From contig CALCDB010000187.1 in the NCBI GenBank assembly GCA_937901395.1, positions 1 through 40,860 on the forward strand: a stretch of DNA of 40,860 nucleotides. The letters run 5' to 3'. This document shows, one piece after another, positions 1-7,293 of this stretch. Positions within the stretch are counted from its first letter, which is position 1. Each line of letters opens with the position of its first letter. A model generated the notes under the pieces. That model was not told where the DNA came from. It worked only from the letters and a program-made list of their open reading frames with translations, and did no database searches. Made by a program: the position numbers and the translations under genes. Source of the stretch: an uncultured Verrucomicrobiota bacterium. GTDB lineage: Bacteria > Verrucomicrobiota > Kiritimatiellia > RFP12 > UBA1067.

Positions 1-1
1 C

Positions 2-883
2 ATCGACGCGCCGGAGAAGGGCATCGACTGGAAGGGCAATCCATGCTATCGTTGCGTTGACGACAAGCGTCGCATGGGACCGAAGCCGGGAATGACGAAG
101 GCGGAGGTGAAGGAGATGAAGTACGTCGCGGCGCACAAGAACAGCCGCTTCACCGCTCCGGCCGAGAATTGTCCGGTGCTCGACAAGGCGGGCTTCAACG
201 GCAAGTTCGCGGGCAAGAATACGGGCGTGCCGATCGACGCGATCCTCTTCGGCGGGCGTCGTCCTTCCACGATTCCGTTGGTGAACGAGGCGAAGAGCTG
301 GACGCATGGCGTGTTCATGGGCTCGGCGGCGGGCTCGGAGGTAACGGCGGCGGTAATTTCCGATCAGATCGGTCAGGTTCGTCGCGATCCGATGGCGATG
401 TTGCCGTTCTTCGGATACAACGTCGCGGACTACTTCCAGCACTGGTTGGAGATGGAGCGCACTTCGGCGGATGCGACGAAGCTGCCGAAGATCTACTTCG
501 TGAACTGGTTCCGCAAGACGGCGAAGGGCGAATTCATGTGGCCGGGCTTCGGCGACAACAGCCGCGTGCTGAAGTGGATTTGCCAGCGCATCGAGGGCAA
601 GGTCGGTTGCCAGAAGACGGCGATCGGCAATCTGCCGCTCGTGAAGGACATCGATCTCGCCAACAACACGGGCAAGGATACGGTGAACCCGAAGTTCCTC
701 AAGGAGATTCTGACCGTCGATAAGAAGGGCTGGATCAAGGAGATCGAGACGATCGGAGCGAGCTACGATGATTACGATGCGAAGCCATCGAAGGATTCGA
801 AGGTAGCGTCGAAGACGGCGCATCGCGTTCCGCAGGCGTTGCGCAATGTGCTCGCCGAGGTAACGGCCGCGCTTAAGAAGTAA
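2..883 (+). CDS. pckG: Phosphoenolpyruvate carboxykinase (GTP), 3' part
   Basis: The reading frame is open from base 2, so the gene begins upstream of the window; 293 C-terminal residues are visible. PEPCK interconverts oxaloacetate and PEP with GTP/GDP in the cytoplasm, serving gluconeogenesis or, in many anaerobes, CO2 fixation on the way to succinate. Signatures of the GTP family are clear: FGGRRPSTIPLV, then MLPFFGYN, then FMWPGFGDNSRVLKWI, the guanine-binding region of the family. The N-terminal half with the P-loop lies outside the window. The gene is followed by two hairpins and then glutamine synthetase. The family call is secure; the start cannot be seen. Confidence 0.95.
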   Translation: MDAPEKGIDWKGNPCYRCVDDKRRMGPKPGMTKAEVKEMKYVAAHKNSRFTAPAENCPVLDKAGFNGKFAGKNTGVPIDAILFGGRRPSTIPLVNEAKSWTHGVFMGSAAGSEVTAAVISDQIGQVRRDPMAMLPFFGYNVADYFQHWLEMERTSADATKLPKIYFVNWFRKTAKGEFMWPGFGDNSRVLKWICQRIEGKVGCQKTAIGNLPLVKDIDLANNTGKDTVNPKFLKEILTVDKKGWIKEIETIGASYDDYDAKPSKDSKVASKTAHRVPQALRNVLAEVTAALKK

Positions 884-892
884 GCGTCAAAA

Positions 893-905
893 CCGATAGA
901 ATCGG
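893..905 (+). other. Small hairpin after pckG
   Basis: CCGAT and ATCGG (5 bp) flank a 3-base loop just after the pckG stop codon. It is weak and may be chance, but it sits directly before a stronger hairpin. Confidence 0.3.
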
Positions 906-910
906 AAACG

Positions 911-944
911 GGGCGCGGCAATACAACATATCATCGCCGCGCCC
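911..944 (+). terminator. GC-rich hairpin between pckG and glnA
   Basis: GGGCGCGGC (911-919) pairs perfectly with GCCGCGCCC (936-944) around a 16-base loop. No U-run follows (the next bases are ttaacaatg), so it is not a classical intrinsic terminator. It could stabilise the 3' end of the pckG mRNA, assist Rho-dependent ending, or act in the leader of the next gene, whose start is 30 bases away. Confidence 0.5.
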
Positions 945-973
945 TTAACAATGTAAACGAGGAGAGAGTAAAG

Positions 974-2473
974 ATGGAAGCCATTCAACTGAACCTTACC
1001 GATATCGCCGACTTCCTGAAGAAGTCGCGGGAGAGCTGGACGAAAGCGGATATCAAGCGCTTCATCAAGGCGAAGGAGATAAAGCACGTCAATTTCATGT
1101 ACGCCGGCGGGGATGGTCGGCTCAAGACCCTGAACTTCGTGGTCACCGACGCGGCGTATCTCGACGAGATTCTCACGTGCGGGGAGCGGGTTGACGGCTC
1201 TTCGCTCTTTTCCTACATCGAGGCGTCAAGTTCCGATCTATACGTGATACCGCGTTATTCCACGGCGTTCGTGGATCCATTCGCGGTATTGCCGACATTG
1301 TGCATGCTCTGCTCGTTCTTCAACAAGGATGGCGAGCCATTGGAGAGCGCGCCGGAGTGGACGCTCAAGAAGGCGTGCGATGCCTTCACGAAGAAGACGG
1401 GGATGGAGTTTCAGGCGATGGGCGAGCTTGAGTATTACGTGATTGCGCCAGACCCCAAGAGCTTTCCGGCGAAGGATCAGAAGGGCTATCACGAGAGCGC
1501 GCCATTCGCGAAGTTCGGGGAGTTTCGTCAGCAATGCATGTTGGCGATCGCGCAGGCGGGCGGCAAGATCAAGTATGGCCACAGCGAAGTAGGCAATTTC
1601 ACGCAAGCGGGCATGATCTACGAGCAGAACGAGATCGAGTTTCTGCCGTGCGCGGCGCAAGACGCGGCGAACCAGCTGACGATCGCGAAGTGGATGATTC
1701 GCAACCTGGGAGCGAAATACGGGTATGACGTAACCTTCGCGCCGAAGATCACCGTGGGCAAGGCGGGTTCGGGGCTGCATATCCACATGAGGATAATGAA
1801 GAACGGCGCGAATCAGATGCTCAAGGGCGGGGCGATCAGCGATACGGCGAAGCGGGCGATCGCGGGGATGATGAAACTCGCGCCTTCGATTACCGCCTTC
1901 GGGAACATGAACCCTACGAGTTACCTGCGGTTGGTTCCGCATCAGGAGGCGCCGACCAACGTATGTTGGGGAGACCGCAATCGTTCGGTTCTGGTGCGCG
2001 TTCCGTTGGGGTGGTCGGGCAAGGTGGATATGTGCAAGAAGGCCAATCCAAAGGAGACAGCCTCGTTATACGATACGCATCAAAAGCAGACGGTGGAGAT
2101 GCGTTCGCCAGACGCTTCGGCGAATGTGTATTTATTGATGGCGGCTCTGGCGGTGGCGTGCAGATATGGCTTCACGCTCAGCGATGGCGTGAAGATCGCG
2201 AATGCGACTTACGTGAACGTGAACATCCACAAGGCGGAGAACGCGAAGTTGTTGAAATCGCTCGCCACATTGCCGGATAGCTGCGCGGCCTCAGCCGATG
2301 TGCTCGCCAAGCAGAGGGCGATTTACGAGGCGGAAGGCGTATTCTCGCCGACGATGATCGACGGGATAATCCGCGAGCTGAAGGCGTTCGACGATCGCAC
2401 ATTACGGGCGAAGGTAACGAAGAACGCGAAGGCGATGGCGGAGTTGGTGAATACGTATTTCCATTGCGGCTGA
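974..2473 (+). CDS. glnA: Glutamine synthetase
   Basis: Makes glutamine from glutamate, ammonia and ATP in the cytoplasm; 499 residues, slightly long for type I. The catalytic pattern is intact: an E-x-E in GELEYYV, the pair in YEQNEIEF, the GSGLHIH loop, NRSVLVRVP with the substrate arginine, and EMRSPDASANVYL. The usual SYKRLVPGYEAP reads SYLRLVPHQEAP; the arginine and flap glutamate are kept, so this is a subtype rather than a dead enzyme. No adenylylation-site tyrosine motif is obvious. GAGGAGAG about 8 bases upstream supports the ATG at 974. The stop overlaps the start of the acetolactate synthase gene (TGATG), suggesting joint translation. Confidence 0.9.
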   Translation: MEAIQLNLTDIADFLKKSRESWTKADIKRFIKAKEIKHVNFMYAGGDGRLKTLNFVVTDAAYLDEILTCGERVDGSSLFSYIEASSSDLYVIPRYSTAFVDPFAVLPTLCMLCSFFNKDGEPLESAPEWTLKKACDAFTKKTGMEFQAMGELEYYVIAPDPKSFPAKDQKGYHESAPFAKFGEFRQQCMLAIAQAGGKIKYGHSEVGNFTQAGMIYEQNEIEFLPCAAQDAANQLTIAKWMIRNLGAKYGYDVTFAPKITVGKAGSGLHIHMRIMKNGANQMLKGGAISDTAKRAIAGMMKLAPSITAFGNMNPTSYLRLVPHQEAPTNVCWGDRNRSVLVRVPLGWSGKVDMCKKANPKETASLYDTHQKQTVEMRSPDASANVYLLMAALAVACRYGFTLSDGVKIANATYVNVNIHKAENAKLLKSLATLPDSCAASADVLAKQRAIYEAEGVFSPTMIDGIIRELKAFDDRTLRAKVTKNAKAMAELVNTYFHCG

Positions 2474-4098
2474 TGGCGAAGCGGACGGATCATTCGGGCA
2501 TGCGGAGGGGAGCGCAGGCATTAGCCGAAAGTTTGGAGCGGGCTGGCGCGGAAGTAGTGTTCGGCTATCCTGGCGGCAATGTGCTGGATATCTTCGACGC
2601 GGTTAGGAGCGCAAAATTTCGCTTCGTGTTGGCGCGTCACGAGCAAGGCGCGGTACACATGGCCGATGGGTATGCGCGCACGTTGGGGCGGCCGGGAACG
2701 GTATTGGTAACGAGCGGCCCCGGATTGACGAACACGATTACGGGGCTTGGGGCCGCGAATATGGATGGCGTACCCATAGTGCTGATTTGCGGCCAGGTAC
2801 CGCTATCGCAGATTGGCACCGACGCATTTCAAGAGGCGGATACGACGGGTCTGACGAGGGCGGTATCGAAGCACAACTTCTTGGTGAAGAGCGCGGACGA
2901 AATACCCGAGACGATCGCGCAGGCGTATTACATCGCCACGCACGGCAAGCCGGGCGTGGTGGTGATCGACATCCCACGAGATTGTCAGCAGGCCTTAACC
3001 AAAGCGAGATATCCGGAAAGGATTTCGCTGCGCGCGTATCATCCGGAACACTCGGCATCGTCGCGAGAGGTGAATCGTCTCGCCAAGTTGCTGAACGTGG
3101 CGAAGCGGCCGGTAATATACGCTGGAGGCGGAGTAATCGCGGCGGAGGCGTCGAGGGACGTGACGGCACTCGCCCACAAGGCGCAGATACCCGTAGTGAC
3201 TTCGATGATGGGAATCGGTTCGATAGACGAGCACGACGAATTAGCGCTTAGGATGGCGGGGCTATATGGGAACGCGGCGGCGAACGCGGCGATCAAGGAG
3301 GCGGATGTAATACTCGCCTTGGGGGTTCGCTTCAACGATCGCACTACGGATGAGAAGGGCAAGTTCGGGGGCAAGGCGAAGATCGTGCAGGTTGATTGCG
3401 ACCCATCTTCCATCAACAAGAACGTGACCGTCGATCTCGGAATCGTGGCGGACATCAAGGACTTGCTGACGACGGTCAATTCGCGGATACATCCAAATCA
3501 ACATTCGGAATGGGTCAAGCATCTTACGGGGCTTGATCACGAGGCGAAGAAGAGCACGAGCGGAGCGATATCGCCGCGAGCGGTAGTGGAGGCGGTATAC
3601 AAGGCGAAGAATGGAGATATAATATTGGCGACGGATGTAGGCGAACATCAGCTTTACGCGGCGCGATATTTTCGGCACGTCTATCCGCGACACTTTCTTT
3701 CGTCCGGCGGGATGGGCGCGATGGGCTTCGGCATACCGGCAGCGATAGGCGCGGCGATTGCGCGGCCGAATCACAAGGTAGTTGCGCTGATTGGCGATGG
3801 CGGGGCGCAGATGACCGCGGAGGAGCTGATGGTAGCGGCGGAATTGAAGCTACCAGTCGCCTTCATCGTGTTCAACAATGGCGAGCTCGGGTTGGTGAAG
3901 CGCATGCAGGAAGAGTTCGTTGGCGGCAGGTATTTCGCCACCGAACTCAGAAACCCGAATTTCGTAAAGCTTGCGCAGGCGTATGGAATTCGCGGGATGC
4001 GCATAAGCGCGGCGAAGAACTTGGAGAGCGAGATTGCGAAGGCGATACGCTATAATGGACCAGTATTGGTGGATGTGAGAATCGGGGAGGGCGGATGA
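2473..4098 (+). CDS. ilvB: Acetolactate synthase large subunit
   Basis: Condenses two pyruvates to 2-acetolactate, or pyruvate with 2-oxobutyrate, the first shared step of branched-chain amino-acid synthesis. 541 residues, normal for the family. The N-terminal TPP domain has GYPGGNVLDIFDA and RHEQGAVHMADGYAR, which carries the glutamate that activates TPP. A central FAD-type domain follows, then the C-terminal TPP/Mg motif from GDGG to FNN. The ATG at 2473 overlaps the glutamine synthetase stop; a TTG at 2464 is in frame but has no better ribosome site. The gene overlaps ilvN by 4 bases, consistent with stoichiometric production of both subunits. Confidence 0.95.
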   Translation: MAKRTDHSGMRRGAQALAESLERAGAEVVFGYPGGNVLDIFDAVRSAKFRFVLARHEQGAVHMADGYARTLGRPGTVLVTSGPGLTNTITGLGAANMDGVPIVLICGQVPLSQIGTDAFQEADTTGLTRAVSKHNFLVKSADEIPETIAQAYYIATHGKPGVVVIDIPRDCQQALTKARYPERISLRAYHPEHSASSREVNRLAKLLNVAKRPVIYAGGGVIAAEASRDVTALAHKAQIPVVTSMMGIGSIDEHDELALRMAGLYGNAAANAAIKEADVILALGVRFNDRTTDEKGKFGGKAKIVQVDCDPSSINKNVTVDLGIVADIKDLLTTVNSRIHPNQHSEWVKHLTGLDHEAKKSTSGAISPRAVVEAVYKAKNGDIILATDVGEHQLYAARYFRHVYPRHFLSSGGMGAMGFGIPAAIGAAIARPNHKVVALIGDGGAQMTAEELMVAAELKLPVAFIVFNNGELGLVKRMQEEFVGGRYFATELRNPNFVKLAQAYGIRGMRISAAKNLESEIAKAIRYNGPVLVDVRIGEGG

Positions 4099-4343
4099 TG
4101 CGCGAGGAGACATATCGACTAAATTGCTTCGTGGAGAACAAGCCGGGCGTATTGGCGCGGATTGTGGGACTAATCTCCGGGCGTGGCTACAACATTCAGA
4201 TGTTGAACGTAGGGCCGACGGAAGACGGCACCGTTTCGCGGATGAAGATTGACGTTCTGGGCAACGAGAAAGTCGTGAAGCAGATCATCCTGCAGTTGCG
4301 GAACTGCGTGAACGTAATCGAGGTAACATCAAGGCGGATGTAA
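4095..4343 (+). CDS. ilvN: Acetolactate synthase small (regulatory) subunit, short ACT form
   Basis: An 82-residue protein made of a single ACT domain: an LNCFVENKPGVLARI strand-helix start, GYNIQMLNVG, and a final strand before VIEVTSRRM. It binds the large subunit and gives activation and valine feedback. Length matches the short IlvN/IlvM class, lacking the C-terminal domain of the roughly 160-residue IlvH class. The start lies in ATGATG overlapping the ilvB stop; a G-rich stretch (GGGGAGGGCGG) just upstream serves as ribosome site. ATG at 4098 is an equally possible start. Confidence 0.93.
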   Translation: MMREETYRLNCFVENKPGVLARIVGLISGRGYNIQMLNVGPTEDGTVSRMKIDVLGNEKVVKQIILQLRNCVNVIEVTSRRM

Positions 4344-4346
4344 GCG

Positions 4347-5237
4347 ATGCGCCTCGATAAGCACATCCTCGAATCGCACCCCGACTTCTCGCGCTCGCGA
4401 ATCGAGGGGCTAATCAAGGCCGGCTTCGTAACGGTGAATGGAGCGACGGCGGAGAAGGCGGGAATGAAGGTAGGGGAAGATGACGAAATAATCGTGGAGA
4501 TTCCGCCGCCAGTTCCGGCGATTCCAGAACCAGAGGAGATAGCGATTGACATCGTTTACGAAGATGAGGATATAATCGTAATCAACAAGCGAGCGGGCAT
4601 GGTGGTTCATCCGGCGCCGGGTCATTTTACAGGTACGCTCGTGAATGCGCTTTTACATCATCTGCCGAACCTATCGGGGATTGGCGGAGTAGCGCGGCCT
4701 GGCATCGTGCATCGTCTCGATCAAGATACGAGCGGGCTAATCGTAGTAGCGAAATCGCAAATGGCGATGGATGGTCTTGTGAAGGCGTTTTCCACGCACA
4801 AGGGGATAACGAAGACGTATCTCGCGATCTGTCACGGCAAGATGAGGGAGCTATCGGGGAGGATCGAGAATCTGATAGGGCGGCACGCGGTTGATCGCAA
4901 GCGCATGGCGATAGTCGAGAAGAATGGAAAGTTGGCGATCACGAATTGGAAAGTGCTGGCGAAGAAGCAAGATAAGGCGATTGGACTTTCGTTAGTGGAA
5001 TGTCAGATCGAAACAGGGCGAACGCATCAAATACGCGTACATCTTTCGAGCATAGGCGCACCGATCATCGGTGATAAGACCTATGGGAAGAGCGCGCTTG
5101 ACAAGAAACTCACGCCGCTGCCGGAGCGACAGATGCTACACGCGTGGAAACTCAGTCTTCGCCATCCGGTGCGCGGGGAGGAGATGGAGTTCACGGCGCC
5201 AATTCCAGATGATATGAAGAGCTATAATTTGATATAA
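4347..5237 (+). CDS. rluD: RluD-type 23S rRNA pseudouridine synthase
   Basis: Converts uridine to pseudouridine in RNA, probably large-subunit rRNA; 296 residues. An S4 RNA-binding domain occupies about residues 1-55 (RLDKHIL, SRSRIEGLIKAGFVTVNG). The catalytic domain follows, with IINKRAGMVVHPAPGH-like text near 78-93, the HRLDQDTSGL motif whose Asp125 is the expected nucleophile, and RTHQIRVHL with GDKTYG later. It starts 3 bases after ilvN, so is cotranscribed. Its last codons overlap a promoter-like TATAAT pair serving the next operon. The exact rRNA target cannot be told from sequence; three members of this family occur in the window. Confidence 0.9.
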   Translation: MRLDKHILESHPDFSRSRIEGLIKAGFVTVNGATAEKAGMKVGEDDEIIVEIPPPVPAIPEPEEIAIDIVYEDEDIIVINKRAGMVVHPAPGHFTGTLVNALLHHLPNLSGIGGVARPGIVHRLDQDTSGLIVVAKSQMAMDGLVKAFSTHKGITKTYLAICHGKMRELSGRIENLIGRHAVDRKRMAIVEKNGKLAITNWKVLAKKQDKAIGLSLVECQIETGRTHQIRVHLSSIGAPIIGDKTYGKSALDKKLTPLPERQMLHAWKLSLRHPVRGEEMEFTAPIPDDMKSYNLI

Positions 5238-5238
5238 T
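5223..5238 (+). promoter_or_regulatory. Tandem -10 elements before the bifurcating transhydrogenase operon
   Basis: Two TATAAT boxes (5223-5228 and 5233-5238) lie 10 bases apart inside the end of the preceding gene; the second is an extended TGATATAAT on an AATTT tract. Initiation from the second would start around 5245, between the two candidate start codons at 5243 and 5249, so the transcript would be nearly leaderless. Initiation from the first leaves about 8 bases before 5243. Confidence 0.6.
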
Positions 5239-5242
5239 AAAG

Positions 5243-5677
5243 ATGAACATGAACGAAAACGAATCGATAGTATCGTTGCTGCAAGCGGCGCAGGAGAAGC
5301 ATGGCTACCTGCCGAAAGACGTAATCTACGCGATTGCGGAGCGGAGCGGAGTATCGCCCGCCAAGGTAATGGGGGTAGCTACATTCTATTCGCAATTTCG
5401 TCTACAGCCGGTAGGCAAATACGTAATCATGCTTTGCAAGGGAACGGCATGTCACGTAAACGGGGCGGATATGATCGCGAAGGCGATTCGCGAAGAGTTG
5501 GGCATCGGCGATGGCGAGACGACGAAGGATGGGCTTTTCACCTTGAAGTTCGTGGCGTGCTTGGGTTGTTGCTCGCTTTCGCCCGTGATGATGGTGAACG
5601 AGACGGCGTTCGGTTCGCTGACGGAGGAGAAGGCGAAGGAAATATTGCGCAAGATCAAGGCGGAGGGGATGCAATGA
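5243..5677 (+). CDS. NuoE/HydC-like [2Fe-2S] subunit of an Stn-type transhydrogenase
   Basis: A 144-residue thioredoxin-fold ferredoxin of the NuoE family: N-terminal helical part (ATFYSQF), then C-x4-C in LCKGTACHVNG and C-x3-C in CLGCCSLSP, the four ligands of one [2Fe-2S] cluster. It passes electrons to or from the NuoF-like partner encoded next, with which it overlaps by 4 bases. Alone it could belong to hydrogenase, formate dehydrogenase or Complex I; the third gene of the operon, a GltD-like flavoprotein, points to the Stn family of NAD/ferredoxin/NADP bifurcating enzymes. Start may be ATG 5243 or 5249; neither has a good Shine-Dalgarno. Confidence 0.88.
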   Translation: MNMNENESIVSLLQAAQEKHGYLPKDVIYAIAERSGVSPAKVMGVATFYSQFRLQPVGKYVIMLCKGTACHVNGADMIAKAIREELGIGDGETTKDGLFTLKFVACLGCCSLSPVMMVNETAFGSLTEEKAKEILRKIKAEGMQ

Positions 5678-7293
5678 GAATCGTCGTAGGCGAGGGGAGT
5701 TGCGGAATTGCGGCTGGTGCGCTCAAGGTGCACAAGGCGTTGGAAAAGCGCGGAGCGAAAGTGGAGATCGTAGGGTGCATAGGGATGTGCTACTTAGAGC
5801 CAATCGTCGATCTATACGAAGGCGACGAATTGAAGGCGCGACTCGTAAAGGTAAAGGAGGAAGATGCCGAGAGGATTCTCGAAGCGATAAAGGCGGGTGA
5901 ACTCGGGCGGCTTGAAGATTTGATGATCGCGCCAGAAGACGAAAGCTTCCTCGACAAGCAAACGCGCATCGCTTTGCGGAATTGCGGAGTGATTGATCCA
6001 GAAGCGATTGAAAGCTATCGCCGACGCGGTGGGTATCAGGCGATTGCGAAAGTGCGCTCGACGATGACGCCAGAGCAGGTAATCGAAGAGATAAAGCTTT
6101 CCGGGCTGGCCGGGCGAGGCGGAGCGGGCTTCCCGACATGGTTCAAGTGGAATGCGGCGCGCAAGGCGAAAGGCGAGAGGAAGTTCCTAATTTGCAATGC
6201 GGACGAGGGGGACCCAGGCGCATTCATGGATCGCGCGGTAATCGAGTCGGATCCGCATTCGCTCATCGAGGGAATGCTAATCGCCGCGTACGCGATAGGC
6301 GCGAAGGAAGCGTTCGTGTATGTGCGAGCGGAATATCCACTCGCGATCAAGCGGCTCAGCAAGGCGATTGACGATGCGGTTAAGGCGGGGATTATGGGCG
6401 AGACGAAGCTTTCCATCAAGGCCGGTGCGGGCGCGTTCGTATGCGGCGAAGAGACGGCGTTGATCGAATCGCTGGAAGGCAACCGAGGAATGCCGCGCTT
6501 GAAGCCACCCTTCCCCGCGGAGAAGGGCTATCTCAACGCGCCTTCCAACATCAACAACGTGGAGACCTTCGCGAACGTAGCGTGGATCATCAACAATGGC
6601 GGAGCGGCCTTCGCGGCGATGGGGACGGAAAACTCGAAAGGGACGAAAGTGTTTGCGCTGACGGGGAAGGTACGTCGAGGAGGGCTTGTAGAGGTTCCGA
6701 TGGGGCTAACGCTAAGAGACGTAATCTTCGATATCGGCGGGGGAATACGCGCGGGCAAGAGATTTAAGGCGGTGCAGATGGGCGGGCCATCGGGAGGGTG
6801 CATACCAGAGCGATTGTTGGATACGCCCATCGACTACAAGGAATTGGCGGCGACTGGGGCGATTATGGGATCTGGCGGAATGGTAGTTATGGACGAATCG
6901 ACCTGCATGGTAAATATGGCGCGTTTCTTTCTCGACTTCACCGCGAAGGAGAGTTGCGGCAAGTGCGTGCATTGCAGAATCGGTACGAAGCGGCTAAACG
7001 AGATATTAACGCGCATCACCGCGGGTAAGGGCAAGGAAGGCGACGTAGAGCTACTGGAAGAATTGTGCTTGGGAATCAAGGATGGCGCGCTTTGCGGCTT
7101 AGGCCAGACGGCGCCCAATCCAGTATTGACCACAATACGATATTTTCGCGAAGAATACGATCAGCACATCAAAGAGAGGCGATGCGCGGCGGGGGAATGT
7201 AAGGCCTTGAGAGTATTCACGATTGACACGAAGAAATGCGTGCGGTGCGGAGCATGCAAGGGAGCTTGCAAATTTGGAGCGATCAATGGTTAA
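5674..7293 (+). CDS. NuoF/HydB-like FMN and NAD(H)-binding subunit of an Stn-type transhydrogenase
   Basis: A 539-residue flavoprotein that binds NAD(H) and FMN. In order: N-terminal thioredoxin-like [2Fe-2S] region (SCGIAAGA, then GCIGMC), FMN/NADH domain (GLAGRGGAGFPTWFKW, CNADEGDPGAF, GAGAFVCGEETALIES), SLBB-type region (KAVQMGGPSGG), and the [4Fe-4S] loop ESCGKCVHCRIGT. The tail has C-x5-C (CAAGEC) and one C-x2-C-x2-C-x3-C ferredoxin motif (CVRCGACKGAC), then stops; typical HydB proteins carry a second such motif. The ATG at 5674 overlaps the upstream stop (ATGA), so a longer in-frame extension upstream is not real. Overlaps the next gene by 8 bases. Confidence 0.9.
   Translation: MRIVVGEGSCGIAAGALKVHKALEKRGAKVEIVGCIGMCYLEPIVDLYEGDELKARLVKVKEEDAERILEAIKAGELGRLEDLMIAPEDESFLDKQTRIALRNCGVIDPEAIESYRRRGGYQAIAKVRSTMTPEQVIEEIKLSGLAGRGGAGFPTWFKWNAARKAKGERKFLICNADEGDPGAFMDRAVIESDPHSLIEGMLIAAYAIGAKEAFVYVRAEYPLAIKRLSKAIDDAVKAGIMGETKLSIKAGAGAFVCGEETALIESLEGNRGMPRLKPPFPAEKGYLNAPSNINNVETFANVAWIINNGGAAFAAMGTENSKGTKVFALTGKVRRGGLVEVPMGLTLRDVIFDIGGGIRAGKRFKAVQMGGPSGGCIPERLLDTPIDYKELAATGAIMGSGGMVVMDESTCMVNMARFFLDFTAKESCGKCVHCRIGTKRLNEILTRITAGKGKEGDVELLEELCLGIKDGALCGLGQTAPNPVLTTIRYFREEYDQHIKERRCAAGECKALRVFTIDTKKCVRCGACKGACKFGAING

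Noticed and set aside
1238..1942. 234-codon open frame on the minus strand inside glutamine synthetase
   Set aside because: It lies wholly opposite a well-conserved gene; its Arg/His-rich product has no recognisable motif and follows from GC-rich codon use.
5434..5673. In-frame extension of the NuoF-like gene upstream to 5434
   Set aside because: It would overlap the NuoE-like gene for 240 bases; homology to HydB begins at the ATG at 5674, which overlaps the upstream stop as ATGA.
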